Assembly: GCA_003487955.1 (NCBI GenBank)
Contig: DNNJ01000317.1
Span: forward strand, 1,506 to 13,142
From: Clostridiales bacterium
Lineage (GTDB): Bacteria; Bacillota; Clostridia; Tissierellales; Sedimentibacteraceae
Reading direction: 5' to 3'
DNA: 11,637 nt
In this document: positions 1 through 6,562 of the stretch, one piece after another
Numbering within the stretch: position 1 is the first letter of the stretch
How the letters are laid out: each line of letters starts with the position of its first letter
The notes under the pieces: generated by a model
What the model saw: only the letters and a program-made list of their open reading frames with translations
Told to the model about the DNA's origin: nothing
Databases searched by the model: none
Made by a program: the position numbers and the translations under genes

Positions 1-1623
1 AATATTGCCGAATTAATTGCGGTATTTCTTCCTATTGGCTTATTGGTTTATTTTCACAGGAAAATACAGTTTAATAAGATACCTAAAAACTATATTATAA
101 AAGTTGCAGTATCTGCAGTAATAATGCAGTCAGCAATTGTTTTAACTGTACTTTCTTCTGATATAGGTATACTCAGCCCATCTTATTTATATTCCGAAAC
201 CTTTTTAGTTGTAGAATCCGTTGATAAGTTCGGACTTTTAACAACCGGAAGACTAGACATAAAAAATATATTAAAAAGCATGGTATTTGCTGTTGAACCG
301 GAGTATACCGAAATAGTTGAATCTGAAGAGCCTAAACCTGCAGATGAGCCGCCTTTGGAGCTTGAGCCTGAGGAGCTGCCTGTGCAGACAGTAGAATACA
401 ATACTATGGATATTCCTTTTGATGAGCTGATAAACAAAGAATCAAATAAAACAATAAAAAGTATGCATGAGTATTTCAGAAGTATTGAGCCGACTAAGAA
501 AAATGAGTATACAGGCAAATATAAAGGCAAAAATCTGATTTTGATAACTGCGGAAGGTTTTTCACCATACGCAGTCAATAAGGATATAACCCCAACTTTA
601 TATAAAATGCAAGAGGAAGGTTTTAAGTTCAAAAACTTTTATACCCCTACCTGGGGTGTCAGTACTTCAGACGGCGAATATGTAGCCTGTACGGGTCTTA
701 CGCCAAAGGAAGGAATATGGAGTTTTTACAAATCATCTAAAAATTATATGCCCTTTGCAATGGGAAATCAGCTTAAAAAACAAGGTTATGAAACTAAAGC
801 CTATCATAATCATTATTTTGATTATTATTACAGACATGTATCTCATCCTAATTTGGGTTACACATACAAAGGATTGGGAAACGGTCTTGATGTAACAGAA
901 ACATGGCCTGAGTCAGATTTGGAAATGATTGAGCTCACAGTACCGGAATTCATAGAATCAGAGCCTTTTCATGTGTACTACATGACAGTGAGCGGTCATT
1001 TGCAGTATAACTTTTCAGGCAACTACATAGCTGCCAAAAATAGAAGTTTAGTGGAAGCTCTGCCATATTCCAATAATGTAAAGGCATACTTGGCATGTAA
1101 TATTGAGCTTGATAAAGCAATGGAGAAATTAATTCAGGAGCTCGAGAAAAAGGGAATTGCAGAAGATACTCTCATAGCAATAAGTCCTGACCATTATCCC
1201 TATGGCTTAAAATTGAATGAAATCAGTGAACTTGCCAATACAGAAATCAAGACAGAGGTTGAGCTTGATAAAGGAGTTTTTCTTCTTTGGGGCAAGGGCA
1301 TGAAGCCTGTTGAAATTGACAAGGTTTGTTCAAGTCTCGATATAATTCCTACTTTGTCAAATCTCATGGGGTTGGAATATGATTCAAGGCTTCTTATGGG
1401 CAGGGATATTTTTTCGGATGCAGAGCCTTTAGTTATGTTTTCAGACAGGAGTTTTATTACAGACAAAGCATTTTATAATGCTAAAACAAATGAGGTAACA
1501 TCATTTACCGGTGAAAATATAGAAAGCTCATATATTAAAGAAACAGCTGAAACAGTTATTTTAAAGTTTAAATATTCGGCAATGATATTAGATACTGACT
1601 ATTACAGAAAGGTTTTGGATTAG
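1..1623 (+). CDS. LTA synthase-like membrane phosphoglycerol transferase (sulfatase superfamily), 5' end cut off by window
   Basis: The reading frame is open from base 1, so the gene starts upstream; the TTG at 43 is only the first start-like codon in the window. The visible part begins in a membrane helix. A second helix follows (about nt 88-160), then a Pro/Glu-rich linker (about nt 300-385), then an extracellular alkaline-phosphatase/sulfatase fold. Residues expected for LtaS-type enzymes are present: the metal-binding Glu in ITAEGF (nt 553), the nucleophile Thr in STSDGEY (nt 664), the substrate-site His in TVSGHLQY (nt 997) and the metal pair Asp-His in SPDHYPYG (nt 1189-1194). Members of this family transfer glycerol phosphate from phosphatidylglycerol to a glycolipid-anchored polymer at the outer face of the membrane. 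Family membership is firm. Whether it is the main LTA synthase, a primase or another phosphotransferase cannot be told from sequence. It converges on the next gene over a stem-loop. Confidence 0.88.
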   Translation, partial: NIAELIAVFLPIGLLVYFHRKIQFNKIPKNYIIKVAVSAVIMQSAIVLTVLSSDIGILSPSYLYSETFLVVESVDKFGLLTTGRLDIKNILKSMVFAVEPEYTEIVESEEPKPADEPPLELEPEELPVQTVEYNTMDIPFDELINKESNKTIKSMHEYFRSIEPTKKNEYTGKYKGKNLILITAEGFSPYAVNKDITPTLYKMQEEGFKFKNFYTPTWGVSTSDGEYVACTGLTPKEGIWSFYKSSKNYMPFAMGNQLKKQGYETKAYHNHYFDYYYRHVSHPNLGYTYKGLGNGLDVTETWPESDLEMIELTVPEFIESEPFHVYYMTVSGHLQYNFSGNYIAAKNRSLVEALPYSNNVKAYLACNIELDKAMEKLIQELEKKGIAEDTLIAISPDHYPYGLKLNEISELANTEIKTEVELDKGVFLLWGKGMKPVEIDKVCSSLDIIPTLSNLMGLEYDSRLLMGRDIFSDAEPLVMFSDRSFITDKAFYNAKTNEVTSFTGENIESSYIKETAETVILKFKYSAMILDTDYYRKVLD

Positions 1624-1625
1624 AC

Positions 1626-1679
1626 ATCAGGAGACGACTATTTTTGATTCAAATAATCCGTCTCCTGATTTATTTCTGT
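1626..1679 (+). terminator. Stem-loop between convergent genes, probable terminator
   Basis: A perfect 11-bp inverted repeat, ATCAGGAGACG (1626-1636) and CGTCTCCTGAT (1659-1669), starts two bases after the LTA synthase stop codon. The 22-nt loop contains a smaller dyad, TTTGA/TCAAA (1643-1653), that can extend the hairpin. The right arm is followed by a T-rich but interrupted run (TTATTTCTGT), so it should work as a terminator mainly for the rightward gene. It also lies just past the stop of the leftward gene and may serve both. Confidence 0.75.
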
Positions 1680-2533
1680 CAATCTACCTCAAGAACATAT
1701 TTACAGCTTACCGGACATTGAGTGTAGGAAGAATTATTTATGCAGTTTGAATTTAATTTATTTATTAATTTACCTTCTGCATCATTCTTAACTTTAACCT
1801 TGTATCCTATCTTTTTTATTTCTGAAGGCTGAAGGCTGCCCACATCCCATTTTATAATGGTTTTGCCGTTGAATTCATAAACATTTTTCGGTTCTAAATT
1901 GCACGAATCTCCTATGTATTCAAGTGTTGAATCAAGTATGCTTCTTAAATAAACTTTTCTTGCCATGTCATATTGTCCTGTGCACAAGTCGACATAATAC
2001 TTAGTAATGTCACCGGCATTGAGCTTTTCGTCATCGCATTTTACACTCATATCGAAGTCCATTGCAGTTGACGCAACAAAACATGAGTCATCATTTTTGT
2101 TTTCATCGATTAAATGAGCATAAAAATTGAGCTTGCTTCTGTGAGGTATTTTATCACCTGAATTTTCTATGCTGTTAACTGTATATTTGTCGCAAAGCGC
2201 TGCGTCAAATGTAATTGTATTTGTTGAATTGGGAGATAAAGAAAAATTGTTACCGAAAATTATTACATTGTCGTTGCTTAATTCCTTACATGGCTCAACA
2301 GCACTTACAGTATCAAGAAGGTTAATATCCGGACCTTCATGCGTGATGTTTTCCAAATATCTTATTCCGTTTCCCATAGTAGCACTGAATGAGCATAGTT
2401 TTTCACTGCTGCTGTTATTTTTGAGAATAATTTTTATTTGATAAATATAAGAGGGAATAAACTGAGAATTGGGAATACCTGCACCTTTTAAAAACTTCTC
2501 AGGCACATCTATGTATATGGTGCATTCTTTCAT
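1679..2533 (-). CDS. Cysteine-rich protein with two DUF11-like beta domains
   Basis: The product has 284 residues, starting at an ATG preceded by GAAAGGAA on the minus strand. Residues about 172-265 match the pattern of DUF11 / conserved-repeat (TIGR01451-type) domains: an N-terminal AGDITKYYVDL strand, a middle SILDSTLEYIGDS segment, then the typical IIKWDVGSLQPSEIKKIGY. Residues about 28-115 look like a second, more divergent copy (YQIKIILKNN ... FSLSPNSTNTITFDA). Such domains are usually found in secreted or surface proteins, but this one has no signal peptide, membrane segment or sorting motif. It carries 11 cysteines (positions 4, 47, 82, 114, 151, 166, 184, 211, 264, 273, 277), including CPVSC near the C-terminus. 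It stands alone between two convergent or divergent neighbours. Function is unknown. A structural role, for example in a spore coat, is only a guess. The domain call is by eye. Confidence 0.72.
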   Translation of the reverse strand: MKECTIYIDVPEKFLKGAGIPNSQFIPSYIYQIKIILKNNSSSEKLCSFSATMGNGIRYLENITHEGPDINLLDTVSAVEPCKELSNDNVIIFGNNFSLSPNSTNTITFDAALCDKYTVNSIENSGDKIPHRSKLNFYAHLIDENKNDDSCFVASTAMDFDMSVKCDDEKLNAGDITKYYVDLCTGQYDMARKVYLRSILDSTLEYIGDSCNLEPKNVYEFNGKTIIKWDVGSLQPSEIKKIGYKVKVKNDAEGKLINKLNSNCINNSSYTQCPVSCKYVLEVD

Positions 2534-2565
2534 TTATTTCATTCCTTTCTGTTGCAATATAGTTC

Positions 2566-2594
2566 ATATTATTCCGAGTCTTGATTTTTGTGAA
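2566..2594 (-). promoter_or_regulatory. Possible promoter for the DUF11-like gene
   Basis: On the minus strand TTCACA (plus 2589-2594), a 17-nt spacer and TAATAT (plus 2566-2571) lie about 30 bases upstream of the start codon. The -35 is one mismatch from consensus and the -10 is two mismatches from it. The placement is right, but in AT-rich DNA this is only moderate evidence. I could not find an equally good promoter in this gap for the rightward glutaredoxin gene. Confidence 0.4.
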
Positions 2595-2689
2595 AAAATT
2601 TAAGCCAAATATTTATAGCATTAAATAACGTAATATGATAAAATTAATAATAATTTAATCAATATGCATCTTAACAACAGGAGGATAAA

Positions 2690-2914
2690 ATGAAAAAAAT
2701 AAAAGTCTATTCAAGCGCATCATGTTCAAATTGTACTGCTGCAAAGGAATACTTAAAGGAAAAAGGATATGAATATGAGGAAAAAAATGTTTCTACAGAC
2801 AAGGAAGCAAAAAAAGAATTAATCGCCTTGGGATATATGGGTGTACCCGTAATTATGATTGATGAGGAAGTAGTTGTAGGCTTTAACAAGAGTAAATTGG
2901 ACGAAATATTATAA
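2690..2914 (+). CDS. Glutaredoxin-like thiol-disulfide oxidoreductase, YruB family
   Basis: The product is a 74-residue single-domain thioredoxin fold. It has the redox motif C12-S-N-C15 after the first strand (KIKVYSS), the cis-proline motif GVPVI (V52-P53) and the final strand/turn VVVGF followed by a short helix. Length and motifs fit the small bacterial glutaredoxin-like YruB/NrdH group, which reduce disulfides in the cytosol. A strong AGGAGG (2679-2684) lies five bases before the ATG and fixes the start. The gene is monocistronic and converges on a second small CxxC protein, sharing a terminator with it. The electron donor (thioredoxin reductase or a low-molecular-weight thiol) and the target cannot be read from the sequence. 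Confidence 0.9.
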   Translation: MKKIKVYSSASCSNCTAAKEYLKEKGYEYEEKNVSTDKEAKKELIALGYMGVPVIMIDEEVVVGFNKSKLDEIL

Positions 2915-2957
2915 TGAGGCAAAGATATCACTTGCAGCTGTTTTATTGCTTTTAAAT

Positions 2958-2985
2958 AAAAAAACCGGCATTATGCCGGTTTTTG
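2958..2985. terminator. Bidirectional rho-independent terminator
   Basis: A perfect 11-bp stem, AAAAACCGGCA (2960-2970) and TGCCGGTTTTT (2974-2984), has a 3-nt loop. An A7 run flanks it on the left (2958-2964) and a T5 run on the right (2980-2984), so each strand reads as a hairpin plus U-tract. It lies between the convergent glutaredoxin and DUF1858 genes and should stop transcription from both. Confidence 0.92.
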
Positions 2986-3031
2986 CTGCTTATGTATTAT
3001 GCAGCTTGTTTTAATTACATGTTGACAGGGT

Positions 3032-3214
3032 TTATTTATTCAATGCAGCTAATAAATTATCTAAATTCATTCCGTGTACTGCTGCGGCTTCTTCCAATGT
3101 TTCCATTTGAGCACTTGGACAGCCTACACATCCCATTCCAAATGTCATTAATATTTCGGCAGCTTCATGTTTTGCTCTAATAACTTCACCGATTGTCATA
3201 TCTTTTGTAATCAT
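3032..3214 (-). CDS. DUF1858 CxxC redox-disulfide protein
   Basis: The product is a 60-residue protein matching the DUF1858 family, also described as the hybrid-cluster-protein-associated redox disulfide domain (TIGR03980-type). It begins with the usual [12 protein letters not shown] and has the motif GMGC29-V-G-C32 with a following helix ([11 protein letters not shown]) and a C-terminal [10 protein letters not shown] helix. These small proteins are common in anaerobes and thought to act in thiol redox or metal handling; their exact role is not established. A minus-strand AAAGGAGG (plus 3221-3228) six bases before the ATG sets the start, and a near-consensus promoter lies just upstream. No hybrid-cluster-protein gene is in the window. 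Confidence 0.9.
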   Translation of the reverse strand: MITKDMTIGEVIRAKHEAAEILMTFGMGCVGCPSAQMETLEEAAAVHGMNLDNLLAALNK

Positions 3215-3241
3215 TTATTGCCTCCTTTTATTTTATAATTC

Positions 3242-3270
3242 ATTATACAGTAAGATAAAATAATATTCAA
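3242..3270 (-). promoter_or_regulatory. Promoter of the DUF1858 gene
   Basis: On the minus strand TTGAAT (plus 3265-3270), an exact 17-nt spacer and a perfect TATAAT (plus 3242-3247) lie 28 bases upstream of the start codon. This is a strong sigma-A-type housekeeping promoter. Confidence 0.8.
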
Positions 3271-3326
3271 TATTTTAATAATAAAAAATTAGAAACGTAT
3301 TCCCCCCTTTTCCGGCTAAAAACTGT

Positions 3327-3355
3327 TTGTATCACCATATGATGTATGATATAAT
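3327..3355 (+). promoter_or_regulatory. Promoter of the coiled-coil gene
   Basis: TTGTAT (3327-3332), a 17-nt spacer and a perfect TATAAT (3350-3355) lie 45 bases before the start codon. Just downstream, around the expected start of transcription, is GTTAAC...GTTACC (3362-3376), a short repeated half-site that could bind a regulator, although it is too short to be sure. Confidence 0.75.
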
Positions 3356-3400
3356 CAAAATGTTAACACTGTTACCATAGCAAAAGGCGGGAGCAAGAAT

Positions 3401-4306
3401 ATGCATAATAATTACAATGAAAAAATAAGCGACATGAAAAAATGTATACAAAAAAAGAATAAATTAAATATGCTCTTAAAACAGACGGAACAGGATATTA
3501 TAAAAGAAAAGCTTCTTTTAAACAAGCTTTCAGGAGAATTGGAGAAGGAAACTCAAGATGTTTTAAAGCTAAAACCGGATAATATTACTTCATTGTTTTA
3601 TACTATATTGGGTACAGAAGAGGATAAACACAGCAAAGAAAATCAGAAGCTTTTAAAAGCAAGATTAAAATACGAACAATGCAAAAGCAATATGAATTAT
3701 CTTGTTAATGAAACAAAAAAGATTGTAGATTATATAGCAGATTTAAATGGGTGCGACACTGAGTATGAAGAATTAATAGACAAAAAGTTAGAAATTATCC
3801 ATATTGAGGATGATGAAACCAGCCAGGATTTAAAAAGACTAATAAAACGAAAAGAAAATATGAATGCAAATATTATCGAAATTTGCGAAGCAATTTGTTA
3901 TGGCGAAAAAGCATTGGAAGCTATAGAAAAGACAATAAAAGAATTAGAAACTGCAGAAGGCTTTGGGAATCCTGATGTGAACAACAATATTGAAGATGCC
4001 AGAGGATATGCGGAGCAAACCCAAAGAATGTTAGGAAGATTCAAAAAAGAAATTTCAGATATAACAATTGTGACAGGAACTGAAATAGCAGTAGGCACCT
4101 TTGAAAATTTCGCAGACTGTTTCTTTGACAGCTTGATTTTTGACTGGGTTGTTCAGTCCGGAATAGGGAAATCTTTAGATACGGCAAAAAACACTAAAAA
4201 TCAATTAGACAAGGCAATGTCAAAACTATATGAAGAAAAAGTAACAGAAGAATTTATGATAAATCAAATAGAAGAACAAATAAATCAAATAATAGAAAAA
4301 GCATAA
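3401..4306 (+). CDS. Coiled-coil protein of unknown function
   Basis: The product has 301 residues, rich in Lys, Glu and Asn. I do not recognise the family with certainty. Residues about 1-55 and 75-115 are long heptad-like charged helices, separated by a proline-marked break with a hydrophobic stretch (NITSLFYTILG, about 61-71). A further charged helical part runs to about 190. Residues 221-249 form a less charged patch (ITIVTGTEIAVGTF ... SLIFDW), and the C-terminus (about 265-301) is again helical. There is no signal peptide and no clear membrane helix, so a cytosolic, possibly scaffold or membrane-associated protein is likely. The ATG at 3401 follows AAGGCGGGAG, a weaker ribosome site than its neighbours have. 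It has its own promoter, and no terminator is visible between it and the transporter operon, so readthrough is possible. Confidence 0.8.
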   Translation: MHNNYNEKISDMKKCIQKKNKLNMLLKQTEQDIIKEKLLLNKLSGELEKETQDVLKLKPDNITSLFYTILGTEEDKHSKENQKLLKARLKYEQCKSNMNYLVNETKKIVDYIADLNGCDTEYEELIDKKLEIIHIEDDETSQDLKRLIKRKENMNANIIEICEAICYGEKALEAIEKTIKELETAEGFGNPDVNNNIEDARGYAEQTQRMLGRFKKEISDITIVTGTEIAVGTFENFADCFFDSLIFDWVVQSGIGKSLDTAKNTKNQLDKAMSKLYEEKVTEEFMINQIEEQINQIIEKA

Positions 4307-4311
4307 AAGTA

Positions 4312-4341
4312 TTGACCTATTATATTATTTAGTGATACAAT
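4312..4341 (+). promoter_or_regulatory. Distal promoter candidate of the Opp operon
   Basis: TTGACC (4312-4317), an 18-nt spacer and TACAAT (4336-4341) sit just six bases past the stop of the coiled-coil gene. Each hexamer is one mismatch from consensus. Transcription from here would give a leader of about 250 nt before the first ATPase gene. Confidence 0.55.
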
Positions 4342-4360
4342 TAACAATATTAAATAAATA

Positions 4361-4429
4361 ATAGCGTCGTCTAATAAACTTGCATTTCTAATCCATACTA
4401 TAGCATTTTCTAATAATTTTACATTTCTA
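4361..4429 (+). repeat. Imperfect direct repeat in the operon leader
   Basis: Bases 4361-4390 and 4400-4429 are two 30-nt copies with 24 identical positions, offset by 39 bp. The best-conserved parts are TCTAATAA and CATTTCTA. The copies lie just downstream of the distal promoter and could be paired binding sites, a decayed tandem duplication or part of a leader RNA. The second copy overlaps a CodY-like sequence. Confidence 0.65.
4404..4418 (+). promoter_or_regulatory. Possible CodY box upstream of the Opp operon
   Basis: CATTTTCTAATAATT matches the CodY consensus AATTTTCWGAAAATT at 12 of 15 positions. Peptide importer operons are classic CodY targets in Bacillota, which makes it plausible. 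In such AT-rich DNA a three-mismatch hit can arise by chance, and I cannot see whether this genome has codY. Confidence 0.3.
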
Positions 4430-4510
4430 GGGGTTAATATTTAAAATAGTAACATCATAACTAAGTACAGGAAAATGTTTGCACAAGCTGACTACTTATA
4501 TATTTAATTA

Positions 4511-4559
4511 TTTATCTATTATTTAGTTGTAGTTATAATACAGAAATATGGCTTTTCTG
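4511..4559 (+). promoter_or_regulatory. Proximal promoter candidate and small dyad before oppD
   Basis: A perfect TATAAT lies at 4534-4539. Its -35 region (TTTATC, 4511-4516, with 17-nt spacing) is poor and there is no TGn extension. Directly after it, at the expected transcription start, is a short dyad CAGAAA/TTTCTG (4541-4546 and 4554-4559) that could be an operator. A start here would give a normal 50-nt leader, as an alternative or addition to the distal promoter. Confidence 0.35.
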
Positions 4560-4595
4560 CAGGCATTGATCATCTTGAATATTAGGAGATAGACT

Positions 4596-5579
4596 ATGGA
4601 CGAGTTTGTGCTGGAAGTAAGAGATTTAAGTATATGTTTTTACAGCGGCAGAAAGGAAATACCTGCCGTAGAGAATCTAAGCTTCAATATTTCTAAGGGA
4701 GAAACACTTGGGATAGTAGGAGAGTCAGGTTCTGGCAAGACTGTGACTTCTTTATCTATTATGCAGCTTATACCAAACCCGCCCGGAAAAATAACCGGAG
4801 GAGAAATGATTTTTGGAAGTTTGGATTTGCTGAAGGCTGATGACGATATAATCAGGCAAATACGAGGCAACAATATATCCATGATATTTCAGGAGCCGAT
4901 GACTTCTCTAAACCCGGTTTATACAATAGGAGAACAATTGTCAGAAGTTTTTTCTACACATCAGAAGTTGTCCAAGAAAGAATCAATGAAAAGATCCTTA
5001 GAGATGTTAAAACAGGTAAAAATTCCATTGGCAGAAAAGAGAATGAAGCAATATCCCCATGAACTTAGCGGGGGCATGCGCCAAAGAGTTATGATAGCAA
5101 TGGCACTGGCCTGTATGCCGGAAATATTGATTGCCGATGAACCTACCACAGCCTTGGATGTAACCATACAATCACAAATTTTACATCTTATCAGAGAGAT
5201 GAAAGAGAAGATGAATACGGCAGTTATTCTTATTACTCACAATATGGGCGTGGTAGCTGAAATGGCCGATAATGTTATGGTTATGTATTGCGGAAGAGCA
5301 TTAGAGTATGCGGATGTCAGAACATTGTTCAAAGAGCCGAAGCATCCTTATACAATTGGTTTATTGAATTCCATACCAAGGATTAAAGGTGGACGACGGA
5401 AACTATATGCTATTAAGGGCTCAGTGCCTGTTCCCGGTGAGGTTACGGCAGGGTGCCGGTTTAATAGCCGCTGTGAAGATGTATTTGAAAAATGCCGAAT
5501 AGAGGAGCCACCATTTTTTGAAGTCGGAGCAAGCAAGGTTAGGTGCTGGAAATATGAAGGAAAGGGCGTGACTGTGTGA
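4596..5579 (+). CDS. oppD: Oligopeptide/dipeptide ABC importer ATPase (OppD/DppD type)
   Basis: The product is a 327-residue cytosolic ATPase of the Opp/Dpp/Ni peptide importer class. It powers uptake with its OppF-type partner by dimerising under the permeases. The ATPase motifs are complete: Walker A GESGSGKT (42-49), a Q-loop in FQEPMTSLNP, signature LSGGMRQR (157-164), Walker B ILIADEP with D181-E182, and switch His215 in ITHNMG. After the ATPase core comes the oligopeptide-type C-terminal domain (HPYTIGLLNSIP) and four cysteines, C287, C293, C300 and C317. This is the pattern that holds a [4Fe-4S] cluster in a characterised DppD. An AGGAGA (4584-4589) precedes the ATG by six bases. It is the first gene of the operon and overlaps the next by 4 bp. 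Peptide specificity is not readable from the ATPase, so the opp symbol is by class only. Confidence 0.93.
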   Translation: MDEFVLEVRDLSICFYSGRKEIPAVENLSFNISKGETLGIVGESGSGKTVTSLSIMQLIPNPPGKITGGEMIFGSLDLLKADDDIIRQIRGNNISMIFQEPMTSLNPVYTIGEQLSEVFSTHQKLSKKESMKRSLEMLKQVKIPLAEKRMKQYPHELSGGMRQRVMIAMALACMPEILIADEPTTALDVTIQSQILHLIREMKEKMNTAVILITHNMGVVAEMADNVMVMYCGRALEYADVRTLFKEPKHPYTIGLLNSIPRIKGGRRKLYAIKGSVPVPGEVTAGCRFNSRCEDVFEKCRIEEPPFFEVGASKVRCWKYEGKGVTV

Positions 5580-6541
5580 TTGGAAATATTTTGGAGGTAA
5601 AGGATTTGAAAGTCCATTTTCCGGTCAAAGGTGAGCTCATTCCTAAAAATGTTAGTTATGTCAAAGCGGTGGACGGTATCAGCTTTAATATCGGCTATGC
5701 AGAGACTCTTGGATTAGTTGGTGAAAGCGGGTGTGGAAAATCCACCACCGGTCGTGCAGTCTTGAATATGATGAAAGTTAATTCAGGACAAGTTATTTTT
5801 GAAGGCAGGGATATTCTAAAGAGTAACAGGAATGAATTGAAAAAGATAAGAAAGGATATGCAGCTGATATTTCAGGATCCTTTTGGCTCGCTTAATCCTC
5901 GGATGACTATTGGAAGCACTTTAGAAGAGGTGTTGTACGTACATCATCTTGGAGATAAAAGCCAGCGTCAAAAAAAGGTTAATGAACTCATTGATATGGT
6001 AGGCTTAAGTAAAGATTATTTATCAAGGTATCCTCATGAGTTCAGCGGCGGGCAAAGGCAAAGGGCTGTAATTGCAAGAGCTTTGGCGGTAAAGCCAAAA
6101 TTCATTATTTGTGATGAACCTGTGTCAGCATTGGATGTCTCTATTCAATCTCAAATTATTAATTTATTGGAAGGGCTTCAGAGAAGCTTTAATCTTACAT
6201 ATCTTTTTATCGCTCACGACTTAAGTGTTGTAAAACATATAAGCAGCCGAATTGCTGTGATGTATTTAGGCAGGATTGTGGAGATTGCCGAAAGTGATGA
6301 ATTATTTAAAAGAGCAGCTCATCCTTATACAAAAGCATTGTTATCATCAATCCCTGTATGTGATCCTGATTTTCGTAAAGATAGAATTCTTTTGGAGGGA
6401 GATATGCCTAGCCCGGCTAATCCTCCGAAAGGATGCCGATTCCATACAAGATGTATTTATGCTAAGGAAATTTGTTTAAGGAAGGAACCTGTATCTGCCA
6501 ACTTAGGAAATGGTCATATGGTAGAATGTCATTTATATTAA
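5576..6541 (+). CDS. oppF: Oligopeptide/dipeptide ABC importer ATPase (OppF/DppF type)
   Basis: The product is a 321-residue second ATPase of the importer. It starts at GTG 5576, whose last two bases open the TGA stop of the preceding gene (4-bp GTGA overlap, suggesting translational coupling). GAAGGAAAGG sits about ten bases upstream. Motifs: Walker A GESGCGKS (49-56), Q-loop FQDPFGSLNP, signature FSGGQRQR (156-163), Walker B with D180-E181, switch His214 in IAHDLS, then the oligopeptide C-terminal domain (HPYTKALLSSIP). C287, C293, C300 and C318 repeat the cysteine spacing of the OppD partner almost exactly. The insert between the first strands (KGELIPKNVSYVKAV) is typical of OppF rather than OppD. 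It should form the heterodimer with OppD. Confidence 0.93.
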   Translation: MIGNILEVKDLKVHFPVKGELIPKNVSYVKAVDGISFNIGYAETLGLVGESGCGKSTTGRAVLNMMKVNSGQVIFEGRDILKSNRNELKKIRKDMQLIFQDPFGSLNPRMTIGSTLEEVLYVHHLGDKSQRQKKVNELIDMVGLSKDYLSRYPHEFSGGQRQRAVIARALAVKPKFIICDEPVSALDVSIQSQIINLLEGLQRSFNLTYLFIAHDLSVVKHISSRIAVMYLGRIVEIAESDELFKRAAHPYTKALLSSIPVCDPDFRKDRILLEGDMPSPANPPKGCRFHTRCIYAKEICLRKEPVSANLGNGHMVECHLY

Positions 6542-6547
6542 ATAATG

Positions 6548-6553
6548 AGGAGG
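6548..6553 (+). promoter_or_regulatory. Ribosome binding site that fixes the binding-protein start
   Basis: A perfect AGGAGG lies nine bases before ATG 6563. The in-frame ATG at 6545 is immediately before this site and cannot use it, so the lipoprotein starts at 6563 and not 6545. Confidence 0.85.
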
Positions 6554-6562
6554 ATTAAAACT

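Noticed and set aside
43..45. TTG as start of the LTA-synthase-like gene
   Set aside because: The frame stays open to base 1 and encodes hydrophobic membrane sequence, so the true start lies outside the window.
183..632. Antisense open frame of 149 codons over the LTA-synthase-like gene
   Set aside because: It is Ser-rich, low-complexity and mirrors the Pro/Glu linker coding strand. There is no ribosome site and no family resemblance.
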